DNA of 64,000 bases from Yoonia sp. F2084L (GTDB lineage Bacteria; Pseudomonadota; Alphaproteobacteria; Rhodobacterales; Rhodobacteraceae): assembly GCF_023015625.1 (NCBI RefSeq), contig NZ_JALKAH010000005.1:1-64000 (forward strand). The letters run 5' to 3'. Under the pieces are notes generated by a model that did no database searches, was not told the DNA's origin, and was given only the letters and a program-made list of their open reading frames with translations. This document shows positions 1-8,781 of this stretch, in pieces. Position 1 is the first letter of the stretch; each line of letters opens with the position of its first letter. Both the position numbers and the translations under genes were made by a program.

Positions 1-123
1 CTGGAACCCATCGGGAATATCCCGCCTGCAGAAGCCGAGGCAAACTTCTACGCGGCTCTGGAAAGATCAGACATGGCCGCGTAACTAAGACAAATCAGCC
101 TCCGGCAAACCCGGCGCGGTTCA
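1..123 (+). mobile_element. 3' end of an IS3-family insertion sequence (transposase C-terminus plus right end)
   Basis: The first 84 bases read, without interruption, as the last 27 codons of a transposase and a TAA stop. The tail LEPIGNIPPAEAEANFYAAL is typical of IS3-family OrfB proteins, whose DDE integrase core would lie upstream of the window. Bases 85-123 form a GC-rich end finishing in GGCGCGGTTCA, which I read as the terminal inverted repeat with the usual CA end. The integrase reading frame starts directly after it, so the element seems to have inserted into that gene. Whether the rest of the element is intact cannot be seen. Confidence 0.7.
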
Positions 124-710
124 ATCGCGCAATCATCGCTTTCTTCATCATGACAGGCGCACGGGTGAAGGCAACGACAACGCTCAAACTGAAGCGGGTG
201 AATCTTGAGGAGAGGACCGTGTTGCAAGATGCCCGCGATGTGGACACCAAGGGAGCAAAGACGTTCCTAACGGCGTTCTACGTTGCTGAGCCGGACCTAT
301 GGGAAGCGTTTTGCAATTGGGTCGCATACCTCTACGATCAAAAGCACTTCGGGCCTGAAGACCCATTGTTTCCAAAAACCGGTCGAGAACGAGATGAAGA
401 TGGCAACTTCACGTCAGACGCTGTCACAAGGGCGCACTGGTCTCAGACTGGCTCTGTCCGGTTGATAGTCAGGAGTGCATTTCTGAGGCTCCATATGCCC
501 GCCTATGGCCCACACAGCTTCCGCCACATGCTTACTCATGTCGGCATGGACATCTGCCTCACGCCGCGTGCGTTCAAAGCGTGGAGCCAGAACTTTGGGC
601 ATTCGGATGTAACAACAACGTTCAACAACTATGGCACGCTCACAAACCGCGAACAGGTGGATGAGATCAGGATGTTGTCCCATGAAGATCAAACTCGATT
701 AAGCAGTTAG
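124..710 (+). pseudogene. 5'-truncated tyrosine site-specific integrase
   Basis: This is the C-terminal catalytic part of a phage-type tyrosine recombinase. The box HSFRHMLTHVG supplies the H-x-x-R pair, FGHSDVTTTFNNYG supplies the second His and the nucleophilic Tyr, and TGARVKATTTLKLKRVN matches the conserved first-Arg region. Codons upstream of the ATG at 150 stay open and read RAIIAFFIM, the normal lead-in to the TGAR motif, until they meet the IS3 end at 123. The N-terminal SAM-like core-binding domain, about 150-200 residues, is therefore missing. The fragment is probably inactive, although the catalytic half is uninterrupted. It marks the neighbouring defence genes as part of an integrated element. 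Confidence 0.8.
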
Positions 711-897
711 CCAAACAGGATCGACATTCGCTTAAAGCCACATTAGCCGCCGCTACGCGGTAAACAGAACCAGTCGGAGTCTCAGCACTTTCCAGGGTTC
801 AATAAACCGTCAATCAAGTCGAAATTCGACAAGTTATCGCCAACTTTTCCGTGAGCGCGGCATTATGGGCGTGAAACCGCCAAGGAAATTCAAGCAA

Positions 898-2787
898 TCA
901 CTCATTGCTTGTTGGTGCGTTCCAGCGACTGACAATCACGTCGCCAATCGCCCCGGCCCTCGCTTCAATGCTCTTTTCGGTCCAGTCTTCTACCTTCGCG
1001 ACCATGCGGTTTAGGGCAAGCAGCGAACTGGACAGCTTTTCACGCTTCTTCACCCAACCGGCGTTACCCAAGCTTGGGTTCAGTGACCCCGTTAAGAGCG
1101 TGAGATTTCCTATTGTGTCCACTGCTTGAGCGCGGGTTTCGACCAGACCTTTCGTAGCGTCATCCATGGGCATACCCGCAATCATCGCCTCGAAACTTGA
1201 TTCGTGGGTTGCATTGCTTCCATCACTTAATGGCCAATGTTCAGCCCACTTGCGGGGTATCACATGTTCGATGGTCAAGTCTGAGGTCGAAACGGTCATT
1301 TCGTCGAATTTGTCGCGAAGACCGTATTCCACGTTTTGAAGGATGAACCGAAGTCGGGGTGTCGGGATCACCGCGTAGGCTTTGCGACGCAGCACGGCTT
1401 CCTTCACTTGGACGTCCGTCGGCATTCTCGATATGTCGCCTGTCATCGACGCCATGTGCGCCTTAAAGGCGTTGAATGCATCCGGAGCGGATTTTGCGGC
1501 ACGGATGAAACTTGTTGTGACCTTGTTATAGTTCTTAGTGGTCAGGCCGCACAGTTCGCGGCGGACCAGATAGCTTTCAAGAAGCCCAAGGATTTTTCGT
1601 TGTTCACTTTCGTCGGGAACGTAGCTGAGCACCCATAGAACGAAGGGATGAAACGTAGATAAGTCCCAAGTCTTCAAGACATTGGATATGCGCCCAACTA
1701 TAGAACCCTCTTTAGCCTCTTCAAGAAGCCGATAGTTCTTGGCATGGCCGATAAGCACATCCAGTTCTTCCGCAACTGTCGGAAAGGCGCGGTCGCGGGC
1801 ATAGTGCTGATATTCGGTTGCGATCTTACCGATATTGGCGTCCCTTGCGGTTTCAGCTACAACCGTATGTGCTATCAGGTGATCTGCTCGCGCCCGCTTG
1901 AGTCGCCCTTGCCGTACTTCGTCTGACCAAAACGGCTCTTCGAATAGCTTCCACCGACCATCGAATAACTTTTCATCGTCTTCCCCAAGCTTGCGTGCAC
2001 GGTGGAAGACGCTGTTTCGGATAAGATCGAAAGGCATAAGCGGCTTGCCCAGCCCGTTCAGAGAAGCAAAAATCTCTTGCGCGTCGTCGTTCTCGTCCAG
2101 TTGAATAATTACGATTTGAAACCCCGCGAGAAAGCCTTCAAGCAGTGCACCAAGAACGGCCTCGGCATCGTCGCCCACCTCTACGCGATCAGTAACGAAG
2201 CTAGCTATTTCTGTGTATAGATGCTGGTAGGCGAGCAAAAGCTTGGGTGTGCCACCCTTTTTGATACGCCCCGTGCCGTGAAAATACATTGGTGTGAATG
2301 AGGCTACGACTTCGGCGTATTCTTTGGTGGCAATCCTCTGGAACAAGTCGCGGTCATATGCTGACGACCAAAGCTTGAAGCGCTCCTTTTCGGCGTCCTT
2401 CATGCCCTTGTTTTCGTCGTTGAACAAATAGGTGTTTGCAACTTCGATTAGGCGCTTGTTATCCAGTTTGCGAGCTGCCTCACGAATTGCGGCAAGCACG
2501 ATCTGAAACGTCGTTATCCGTTGTTGGCCATCTACTAGAAAACGAAGCGGCACTACTCCAAATGCTTGCTTGCTCGGTTCAGCGTATATTATCGCGCCGA
2601 AATAGTGGGGCAGTGGCGTGCGGTCTTCCTCCAACCGTTCAACGGCCTTGTCGCGAAGATCATCCCACAATTTTGGAATTTGTTTGTCAGCATCCGTTTC
2701 CCACTCATAATGGCGCTGATACACAGGCACGACCCATTGTTGCCGTTGCCCCAGAACAAAATTCAGATCGTGGGCCTTCGCGTCCAT
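898..2787 (-). CDS. DUF262/DUF1524 (GmrSD-like) nuclease
   Basis: The 629-residue protein carries an N-terminal DUF262 domain with YQRHYEWE at about 23-30 and LVDGQQRITTF at about 84-94. Its C-terminal DUF1524 HNH-like domain has IEHVIPR near 506 and GNLTLL near 566. This is the architecture of GmrSD-type enzymes: DUF262 is a ParB-fold nucleotide-binding domain, and DUF1524 is a His-Me finger nuclease that cuts modified DNA in characterised type IV systems. It starts 11 bp after the stop of the ParB/TIR-like gene and is the last gene of the minus-strand series methyltransferase, HsdS, ParB/TIR-like, DUF262. No HsdR is present, so this protein could be the restricting or second-line nuclease of the system; that role is inference. 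Confidence 0.85.
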   Translation of the reverse strand: MDAKAHDLNFVLGQRQQWVVPVYQRHYEWETDADKQIPKLWDDLRDKAVERLEEDRTPLPHYFGAIIYAEPSKQAFGVVPLRFLVDGQQRITTFQIVLAAIREAARKLDNKRLIEVANTYLFNDENKGMKDAEKERFKLWSSAYDRDLFQRIATKEYAEVVASFTPMYFHGTGRIKKGGTPKLLLAYQHLYTEIASFVTDRVEVGDDAEAVLGALLEGFLAGFQIVIIQLDENDDAQEIFASLNGLGKPLMPFDLIRNSVFHRARKLGEDDEKLFDGRWKLFEEPFWSDEVRQGRLKRARADHLIAHTVVAETARDANIGKIATEYQHYARDRAFPTVAEELDVLIGHAKNYRLLEEAKEGSIVGRISNVLKTWDLSTFHPFVLWVLSYVPDESEQRKILGLLESYLVRRELCGLTTKNYNKVTTSFIRAAKSAPDAFNAFKAHMASMTGDISRMPTDVQVKEAVLRRKAYAVIPTPRLRFILQNVEYGLRDKFDEMTVSTSDLTIEHVIPRKWAEHWPLSDGSNATHESSFEAMIAGMPMDDATKGLVETRAQAVDTIGNLTLLTGSLNPSLGNAGWVKKREKLSSSLLALNRMVAKVEDWTEKSIEARAGAIGDVIVSRWNAPTSNE

Positions 2788-2798
2788 TCTCTACGTCC

Positions 2799-4292
2799 TC
2801 ACATTAAACCATAAAACTTTGAAACCTGCTCCTTCACCGCCTCGCGAAGCTTGTTGGTGTCGTTCAGGCGCAATTGCTTGATCCCAGCAATGTTGAATCC
2901 GATATCCTTCTTCACGTCACCAATCGAACCATTGTGGATCAGAAGGAAGTTCTCATGGGCAAAGCCTTTGCCTTGGTTCAGTCCCATGAGGTAACCAATT
3001 TCCTGATAGACGTTCTTATTTCCGTGCGTGAGGTCTGCGATCAGAAGGCCAGAATCTTCGATCAGACGTAACACTTCAGCGTTGATTCCGTAGGAATAGC
3101 CGGTGTCAAATTGGTCGATACGAATTGGCCGAATTTCGATGTCGAGTTCGTGGGCCTTGTTCAGATCATCGACCGCGCTTTTGATGGCGTCGAAGTTGGG
3201 CTTGGTGTCTTCGCTGAACTGCATAGATACAAACACTTGACGTTTGCGCGATTGGGCAATCTTGCCGAAAATCTTAACTAAGTCCGCAGCGTGGATCGAT
3301 TGCAGTTCGTATTGGTGCGTTCGCAAGACCCAATTTGTAAACTGTTCGTAGGTGCCCCGTGACCGGTCGGCACTCAACTGGAAAAACATGAACGCAGCAA
3401 ATAGTCCTTGCGCCGTTGATGTCTGCAAACGTTTGTCGCTGTAGGTGTCATTGATGTGTTTTATCGCTTCAAAGACGGCTTCACTGTCTAGACTCGCGGT
3501 TGGGTCAATTTGTTTGCGTACGTCTTGTAATGACTGGATCAACACCGACCTGGTGCATTCATTCTGTCCCGCACACTTGCCGAAAACGCTCTTCAGGTTG
3601 GAAAGGTATGTAAAGTCCAGCCGGTCTTTGAGTTGGCGGCATTGAAGGTACTCCGGCCCAAAGCGATCATTCAAATCGCTATTGGAAAAGTCTTCTGTGG
3701 CGTCTACGATCCCCTTGAACACCTCTTCAGAAGTGAGCGGCAAAGCCTTGGAGTTGATGTTGTGGAATAGTGCCTTTTCGTTGCGACGGGCGTCCTTAGC
3801 GTTACCGAAAAACACCAAGCAAAAGGGTGCAACGTAACGGTCGAATTCCACGTCTTTTAGTGCCTCAAACGCGCTGAGTCGATGGTTGCCATCGATGCGT
3901 TTGAACAGCTTTTCGCCGTCCGGCATGCTGATTTCATAGCGGGTTAGATCGGCGCTTGAACGGGGCTTTCGCGGCTTGATATCTAACCCATTGGTGTTCG
4001 ATTTGAAGGGCTGGCCATCCCGGATCAATTGGAACGGATCGCCGCCCGACGGTGCACCCGATTTGTCGTAATCGACGTCCAACTGAACGGACAGGATGAT
4101 TTCAGGGAAGAAGAGATATTCGCCGTCATTGAAGAACTTCCTGATCTCTTTCACGTGCTCAGGCTTCAAATCGCGTTGATAGGCGTTGTCGGCAAAAGAG
4201 CATTTGGCGATATCTGCCAGCCGGGCATAGCCACGAACCGTTAGAAAGCCGCCGATTGAGGGAGCAAAGGCACCATTGAAAACTGTGCTCAT
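2799..4292 (-). CDS. ParB-like (DGNHR) protein fused to a TIR-like/deoxyribosyltransferase-like domain
   Basis: The 497-residue protein has two parts. Residues about 1-200 resemble the ParB/DGQHR fold: AYQRDLK is near 37 and RIDGNHRLSAFEA is at about 132-144. Residues about 351-497 begin RQVFVSMQFSED and contain LLIADLTHGNKNVYQEIGYL, the pattern of TIR-like or nucleoside 2-deoxyribosyltransferase-like domains. The Glu of NVYQEIGY sits where the catalytic Glu is found in that superfamily. The ATG overlaps the hsdS stop by 4 bp, so the two are translationally coupled. I infer a defence effector or sensor that could cleave a nucleotide such as NAD. I do not know a characterised protein with this architecture. 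A DndB-like regulatory role is the main alternative. Confidence 0.65.
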   Translation of the reverse strand: MSTVFNGAFAPSIGGFLTVRGYARLADIAKCSFADNAYQRDLKPEHVKEIRKFFNDGEYLFFPEIILSVQLDVDYDKSGAPSGGDPFQLIRDGQPFKSNTNGLDIKPRKPRSSADLTRYEISMPDGEKLFKRIDGNHRLSAFEALKDVEFDRYVAPFCLVFFGNAKDARRNEKALFHNINSKALPLTSEEVFKGIVDATEDFSNSDLNDRFGPEYLQCRQLKDRLDFTYLSNLKSVFGKCAGQNECTRSVLIQSLQDVRKQIDPTASLDSEAVFEAIKHINDTYSDKRLQTSTAQGLFAAFMFFQLSADRSRGTYEQFTNWVLRTHQYELQSIHAADLVKIFGKIAQSRKRQVFVSMQFSEDTKPNFDAIKSAVDDLNKAHELDIEIRPIRIDQFDTGYSYGINAEVLRLIEDSGLLIADLTHGNKNVYQEIGYLMGLNQGKGFAHENFLLIHNGSIGDVKKDIGFNIAGIKQLRLNDTNKLREAVKEQVSKFYGLM

Positions 4293-5695
4293 GCCGCATC
4301 CCCCAACAAGATCGCTTCAATTTCGGCTTTGGCCTTATCAAGTTCAGCGTTGGCTTCTTGGCGAAGGGAATTGGCTTGATCAAAGATTTTGCTAATTTCA
4401 CCTGCGATTAATTGCTGCTTTTCAACTGAAGGGACAGGTATCGCCAGCTTACGCAGTAGATCGACATTGACGCCGGATTGATTGTTCCAATTCGTGCAAA
4501 TGCTGTAGAAAACCTTTAAACGCTGATAGGTGTTCAGCACGGCGGTCAGATATTCCGGCACCAGTACCGCTTCGTTGGTCAAGATACGCGTAATATGATT
4601 GGAACATACGAACGGGCCTTCGATATCGAAGAACGATGTTTTTCCAACTTGCTCTTGGCTGTTGGTGTTGTTGAAAAGCACTTCCCGACGGTTCAGCACA
4701 TCGGTTGGCCGTTGGGTGAGAATGCTTCGATCAAGATAGACATTGCGATCAAACTTCAACTGACGATCTGCGCCGATGTTCGTTGGCCGTATTTGAATGA
4801 TGCCATCGTCATCGTGAAGTTGCATGTCGCCACCGGCTGCAAAGCCAGTTTTCGCCAAACGGCAATAAGTGCCAAGGTGTCCACTCGGCGTTGGCGAAGC
4901 TTCTATAGCATGCCAAAGCTTGAACGAATGGAAGAGCGGATCAAATCGCCAACCACCAAGTTCATGGGCGTTCGTGCGGAACATGCGGTTGCCTATAGTG
5001 TTTTCCAGTTCTGCCGGAAGCACGATGCCAAGTTCAGAAAGCAGGTAGTCATCGATAGAGGCAAGCAGCGCGCCGGCCTTATCCAAGGCCACTTTGCGAC
5101 GAGAGTTCCCGTTGTCCAAGACTGACAATATTGCTTCGTTGTATATGATCGGGATGGATCGAAGGGCGGGATAGTCGAGTGCCGGTCGTGTTCCCCCTGT
5201 TGCTCGGCGTGTGGCCAACGCTTCACCAATGTCGGTGTTAAGGAACGCAGCAAGCGCCCGGCTTTCCAGCCTGCTTCGGGTTTTTGCGCGTGCAATATGC
5301 TGATTGATGTTGCCCACAAAACTTACCGGCGGCACTGACGAAACGGCCATACGGCCAACGCCCGTGATCTTCACTAAAAGGTCATTCTCTTGAACATGGC
5401 TACGCGCAAGCATTCCGTTGTGCGTTGACTCGTTGATCAATTTGACGTCGTTTGTATCAAGATCGCCATTCATATTTAGGTTCTGCACCCGGATGAAAGG
5501 AATGCCCGTTTCAGGGTTGTCGGAATAATAAAGTTCCTTCTCTTCTGCCTTGGGAGTCGCCCCGCTTGCCATTGCTAAGCAAAAATCTCGAAGCTTTCTG
5601 TTGGTCCTTAAACGCACCTTTTCTTCCAACCGCACAAAGTGCGGAAGGTAGAAGCGGGCATCATGCCTGCGTTCAAGTTTGCCCCAACTGACCAT
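4289..5695 (-). CDS. hsdS: Type I restriction-modification specificity subunit HsdS
   Basis: The 468-residue protein would set the target sequence of the methyltransferase encoded just upstream. Two target-recognition halves are visible. The first runs to about residue 220, with SGATPK near 44, IPFIRVQNLN near 65, and TGGTRPALDYPALRSIPI before a helical spacer. The second runs from about 245 to 420 and ends IPVPSVEKQQLIAGEISKIF, the usual distal conserved helix. A Lys/Glu-rich coiled coil closes the protein. The length suits a complete two-TRD HsdS. The start is 29 bp downstream of the methyltransferase stop, and the end overlaps the ParB/TIR-like gene by 4 bp. The target cannot be predicted from sequence. 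Confidence 0.9.
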   Translation of the reverse strand: MVSWGKLERRHDARFYLPHFVRLEEKVRLRTNRKLRDFCLAMASGATPKAEEKELYYSDNPETGIPFIRVQNLNMNGDLDTNDVKLINESTHNGMLARSHVQENDLLVKITGVGRMAVSSVPPVSFVGNINQHIARAKTRSRLESRALAAFLNTDIGEALATRRATGGTRPALDYPALRSIPIIYNEAILSVLDNGNSRRKVALDKAGALLASIDDYLLSELGIVLPAELENTIGNRMFRTNAHELGGWRFDPLFHSFKLWHAIEASPTPSGHLGTYCRLAKTGFAAGGDMQLHDDDGIIQIRPTNIGADRQLKFDRNVYLDRSILTQRPTDVLNRREVLFNNTNSQEQVGKTSFFDIEGPFVCSNHITRILTNEAVLVPEYLTAVLNTYQRLKVFYSICTNWNNQSGVNVDLLRKLAIPVPSVEKQQLIAGEISKIFDQANSLRQEANAELDKAKAEIEAILLGDAA

Positions 5696-5724
5696 GAAGA
5701 ACCGTTCTTCATCGACGCCGGGGC

Positions 5725-8016
5725 TTAGGCAAAAGGGCGCGGCGCCCCACTTTCAATGTGTTGGATGAAGTGGCTCAGTTCACTGGAAACTGTATCGAGT
5801 TCATTCGCTCCTGTTGGTCGCCCCGTTGCGTCGTAGCCAATGTCTTCAGCAATCGCCATGAAGATTTCATAGTCGGCGACTTTCGCCTTCACTTCGGTTA
5901 AGAACTCGTCGTTCAGCGTTTCTCGGAAGGTGGCAATGCGCTCGTTGTATTCTTCCGATGTTGCTGTTTTCCATTGCTGATAGGCTTCGCTGACCTCATG
6001 TGCCTTCTTGGCCTTGTCCGCTTCGGCCTTCAGCTTGCGCTTTGCATCCGCTGTCAGATTGCCTTGGGCGTCCAATGCATCCAGCTTGGCCAGTAGCTCT
6101 TGGTCGATATGCTGAATGGTGGCATCACCCTTCTTAAGCTTCGAGGCTTTTTCCTTGATCAGTTTTTCAAGCGCCTTGCCGCCGTTCTTGCGTGCATGGA
6201 TATCGTCTTGCGCCTTTTCCTTGGCGCGCTGAATGGCGATTGTGGTTGCTGCGTCATGCTTGCGCAGAAAAAGGACCGAACTTTTGACGCCCGCGCCATT
6301 GGCCGCAAAGGCAAATTGTGGAAGCGATACGACGCTTACAATGCGCCAATGCTCTTCGATCCAATCGCGTACATATTGCATGCTGGAATTGGTCAGGATG
6401 CTATCGGGTATGACCATCGCCATATATCCGCCGGGCTTCAGGAAGCGGTGGCATTGTTCGATGAACAGCACTTCGGTAGTCTGTTGGTCGCGCGCCTTGT
6501 CCAAGAGGGTGCGGCGGATGAAGTCTTTTTCGCCAACCTTCTTCTGTTTGACGGTTACGTTCTTCAGCTTGGCGTCGATCCAATCGACGTCCTTACAACC
6601 GAGATCATAATCTTCGAGATAGCGCTTTTCGTTCAATTTTACTTTCGCGCCGAAGGGCGGGTTGGTGATGATGTAGTCAAAGCTATTCGGTTTGAAGCCT
6701 TGGTTCTTAGTCCGGGCGCGCATGGTATCGATTGGTTCAAGCCCGTCAAAGGCGATGACGTTGGTATGCCCATCATCATGGATGATCATGTTCATCTTCG
6801 CCGTACGGGCGATGCCTTCGGAAATCTCAATGCCAAACAAGTTGTTTTCGGCGAAGTCGTGCCAATGCTTGTGATGCTGGACCGATGCCATTTCGAAGTA
6901 GCCCTCATCGGCCATCTGGTCGGCCTCACGGCGCACCTTATCCAGCGCATGCAGCAAGAAGCCGCCGCTGCCGCATGACGTGTCGATTACGACGGAATCA
7001 TGATTGATCGGCAAGGCATCGACGATGAACTTGACGATGTTGCGCGGGGTAAAATACTGACCAAATTCGCCCCGGAAGAAGCCGGTCATGAAGGTTTCGA
7101 AAGCGCGGCCCTTGCTATCCAAGTCGGTCTTTCCAAGGTCTGTACCGGCGAGATAGCCGACGACGGTTTGAAGCTCCGAATTGGAAAGGCGGATATCCTC
7201 CTTGAAGACTTCTGGGTCTTTGTCGCGGCCCTTGTGGTAAAGTGCTTGAATGCGCTTTTTCAGATCGTCACCCTTGTCGTCAGTGAATACCTGAAACTCG
7301 TAGGGTTCGCCCGGCTTACGATTAGTCCGTTCATCCCAAATCTTACAGAAGATGAGTTTGTCGAGTTCGTCGAAGGCTTCAGACGGGTTACGTTTGCCGC
7401 CTGCCCACAATGCATCATGGGCTTGCTTGAACTTGCGCGTCAGTTCATTTTCTTCGACGATCTCAAGTTCAAAACCATCTTTGCCGCCCTTGGTGTATTT
7501 GGCGCGCGAAGCCTCTTCCTTGCCCTCTTTGGGAAGGTCGGCAATGCGGTTATCGATGCGTTCAGCGCCGCCGAAACCGGATACCTTGAAGTAATCGTTG
7601 CGGATGCCTGATGTCATCCACATGAAATCGGCTTTCAGTGAATTGGCGTATCCGAAGCCTTGCTCGACTGCCTGATCCAACTCGCCTTGGCTAGCCTCTT
7701 CGCGCTTGCATTCAACCACAATGTACGGTGTCTTCTTGGCTTTGTCCTTGAAGACAACGATATCCGAATGAATGTTGGGGACGCGGTGCGGAACTGTGAA
7801 TTCGATATCGATTTGTTCTTGTGAGTAACCGTAGTCGAGTACTAGCGAAGCGTAGGCGCTTGCGCGAACGAACTCTTCAGGATCGCCAAGCCGATATTTC
7901 TTGTTCAAGGCGACATAGATGACGTTCTTTTCATCTTCGTCTAAGGCGATGATGCCGCCCTGCAACGCGGCTTCGTTTTCGCGCTTGAAGCGATCCAGAT
8001 TTTCTTCGTATGCCAT
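5725..8016 (-). CDS. hsdM: PD-(D/E)XK nuclease fused to type I N6-adenine methyltransferase (HsdM)
   Basis: The protein has 763 residues from the ATG at 8016; a GTG at 8076 would add 20 more. The N-terminus, about 25-150, is an HSDR_N-like PD-(D/E)XK domain: SDIVVFK at 84-90 supplies the Asp and VVECKRE at about 100-106 the E-x-K. The rest is a gamma-type N6-adenine methylase with QYFTPR at about 320, SAM motif DTSCGSGGFL at about 345-354 and catalytic TNPPF at about 451-455. Lys-rich helices around 590-680 probably contact HsdS. Ordinary HsdM proteins are about 500 residues and lack the nuclease. With no HsdR helicase nearby, this could be an M-R fusion that cuts without translocation, as type IIG-like enzymes do (inference). 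I chose the ATG because residues upstream of it do not look family-like. Confidence 0.85.
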   Translation of the reverse strand: MAYEENLDRFKRENEAALQGGIIALDEDEKNVIYVALNKKYRLGDPEEFVRASAYASLVLDYGYSQEQIDIEFTVPHRVPNIHSDIVVFKDKAKKTPYIVVECKREEASQGELDQAVEQGFGYANSLKADFMWMTSGIRNDYFKVSGFGGAERIDNRIADLPKEGKEEASRAKYTKGGKDGFELEIVEENELTRKFKQAHDALWAGGKRNPSEAFDELDKLIFCKIWDERTNRKPGEPYEFQVFTDDKGDDLKKRIQALYHKGRDKDPEVFKEDIRLSNSELQTVVGYLAGTDLGKTDLDSKGRAFETFMTGFFRGEFGQYFTPRNIVKFIVDALPINHDSVVIDTSCGSGGFLLHALDKVRREADQMADEGYFEMASVQHHKHWHDFAENNLFGIEISEGIARTAKMNMIIHDDGHTNVIAFDGLEPIDTMRARTKNQGFKPNSFDYIITNPPFGAKVKLNEKRYLEDYDLGCKDVDWIDAKLKNVTVKQKKVGEKDFIRRTLLDKARDQQTTEVLFIEQCHRFLKPGGYMAMVIPDSILTNSSMQYVRDWIEEHWRIVSVVSLPQFAFAANGAGVKSSVLFLRKHDAATTIAIQRAKEKAQDDIHARKNGGKALEKLIKEKASKLKKGDATIQHIDQELLAKLDALDAQGNLTADAKRKLKAEADKAKKAHEVSEAYQQWKTATSEEYNERIATFRETLNDEFLTEVKAKVADYEIFMAIAEDIGYDATGRPTGANELDTVSSELSHFIQHIESGAPRPFA

Positions 8017-8781
8017 TACTATCCATTCCCGTTCGAGTGTTTCGCAGCTACGATCGCTTTTGACTGTATAACTCACAGTTCAGGTTCTTCTACTGCCATT
8101 CCTACCGAATCTGCCGACGCAGCAAATGTCCGGCCTTGCGGCCAAATTGCAAAAGCTGGTTGCGACGTCTGCCGAAAGCTTAGACTCGTTTTGATTCATG
8201 ACCGTTGGCAAAGAGAAATCCAAAAATCCTAGCCTGCCGTGGTATTAAATGTGGTATAAAGTATGACTTTCTTCTTTTATTGCAATTTTCCCAGTACTTT
8301 AGTTGATATGTTAGGATGATCCCCAGTCCGCCACTAATAACATCCATACTCTCGCATTTTTATTAAATAAATAAGGCTTTTGACGCACTATCTGGGATGC
8401 GAGCCGCTTTGGCGGTCCCCATATCCGTCCCCATAAGTGGAAATGAGAATTGGTTTGGGTGCCGCCCCAATTCCCGCCCGAAGGAAAGGCGATTGCAACT
8501 GTCCGCCTACCTGCTGACTTCTTGGTTTCAAAGATTCAGGGGGGGTCTTCGAAGTGTGATGTCAATGCTTATGCTGACCCGACTATGTCATTTTGGCAGG
8601 TTTTTTACTGTCAGCGGACGTAAGGGAGGGGGGTAGTCTCATCTTAAGTGCATTCGCTTTAAGGACCGGGGTTCCCTTGTCGCGCCAATTTTTTCAAAAA
8701 TTACCTTTTTTGATATCGACAGCCGACCCTGTTGTGTTCGGCTATCGCGGCTTCGAGTGAGCATTTCCAGCCTCTGGATTT
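8017..8781. other. 765-bp non-coding stretch between two defence modules
   Basis: I see no convincing gene here; the plus-strand reading frame at 8397-8636 has no recognisable composition or neighbours. The stretch is visibly AT-rich around 8250-8380. It contains a direct repeat GTCCCCATA at 8415-8423 and 8427-8435, and a GTGGTAT pair near 8240-8255. Such short repeats could be recombinase arm sites or just scar sequence. It probably holds the promoter of the methyltransferase-hsdS operon, but no clean promoter could be assigned. Confidence 0.4.

Noticed and set aside
6100..6978. Long plus-strand frame opposite the methyltransferase gene
   Set aside because: It is the antisense of a clearly conserved methylase; no family similarity of its own.
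8397..8636. Plus-strand 79-codon open frame in the gap between defence modules
   Set aside because: No ribosome site, no recognisable composition or motif, and it lies among short repeats; treated as non-coding.
8660..8690. GGGGTTCCC...GCGCCA resembling a tRNA 3' end (possible attachment site)
   Set aside because: The T-loop lacks GTTCRA and no acceptor stem partner is found upstream.
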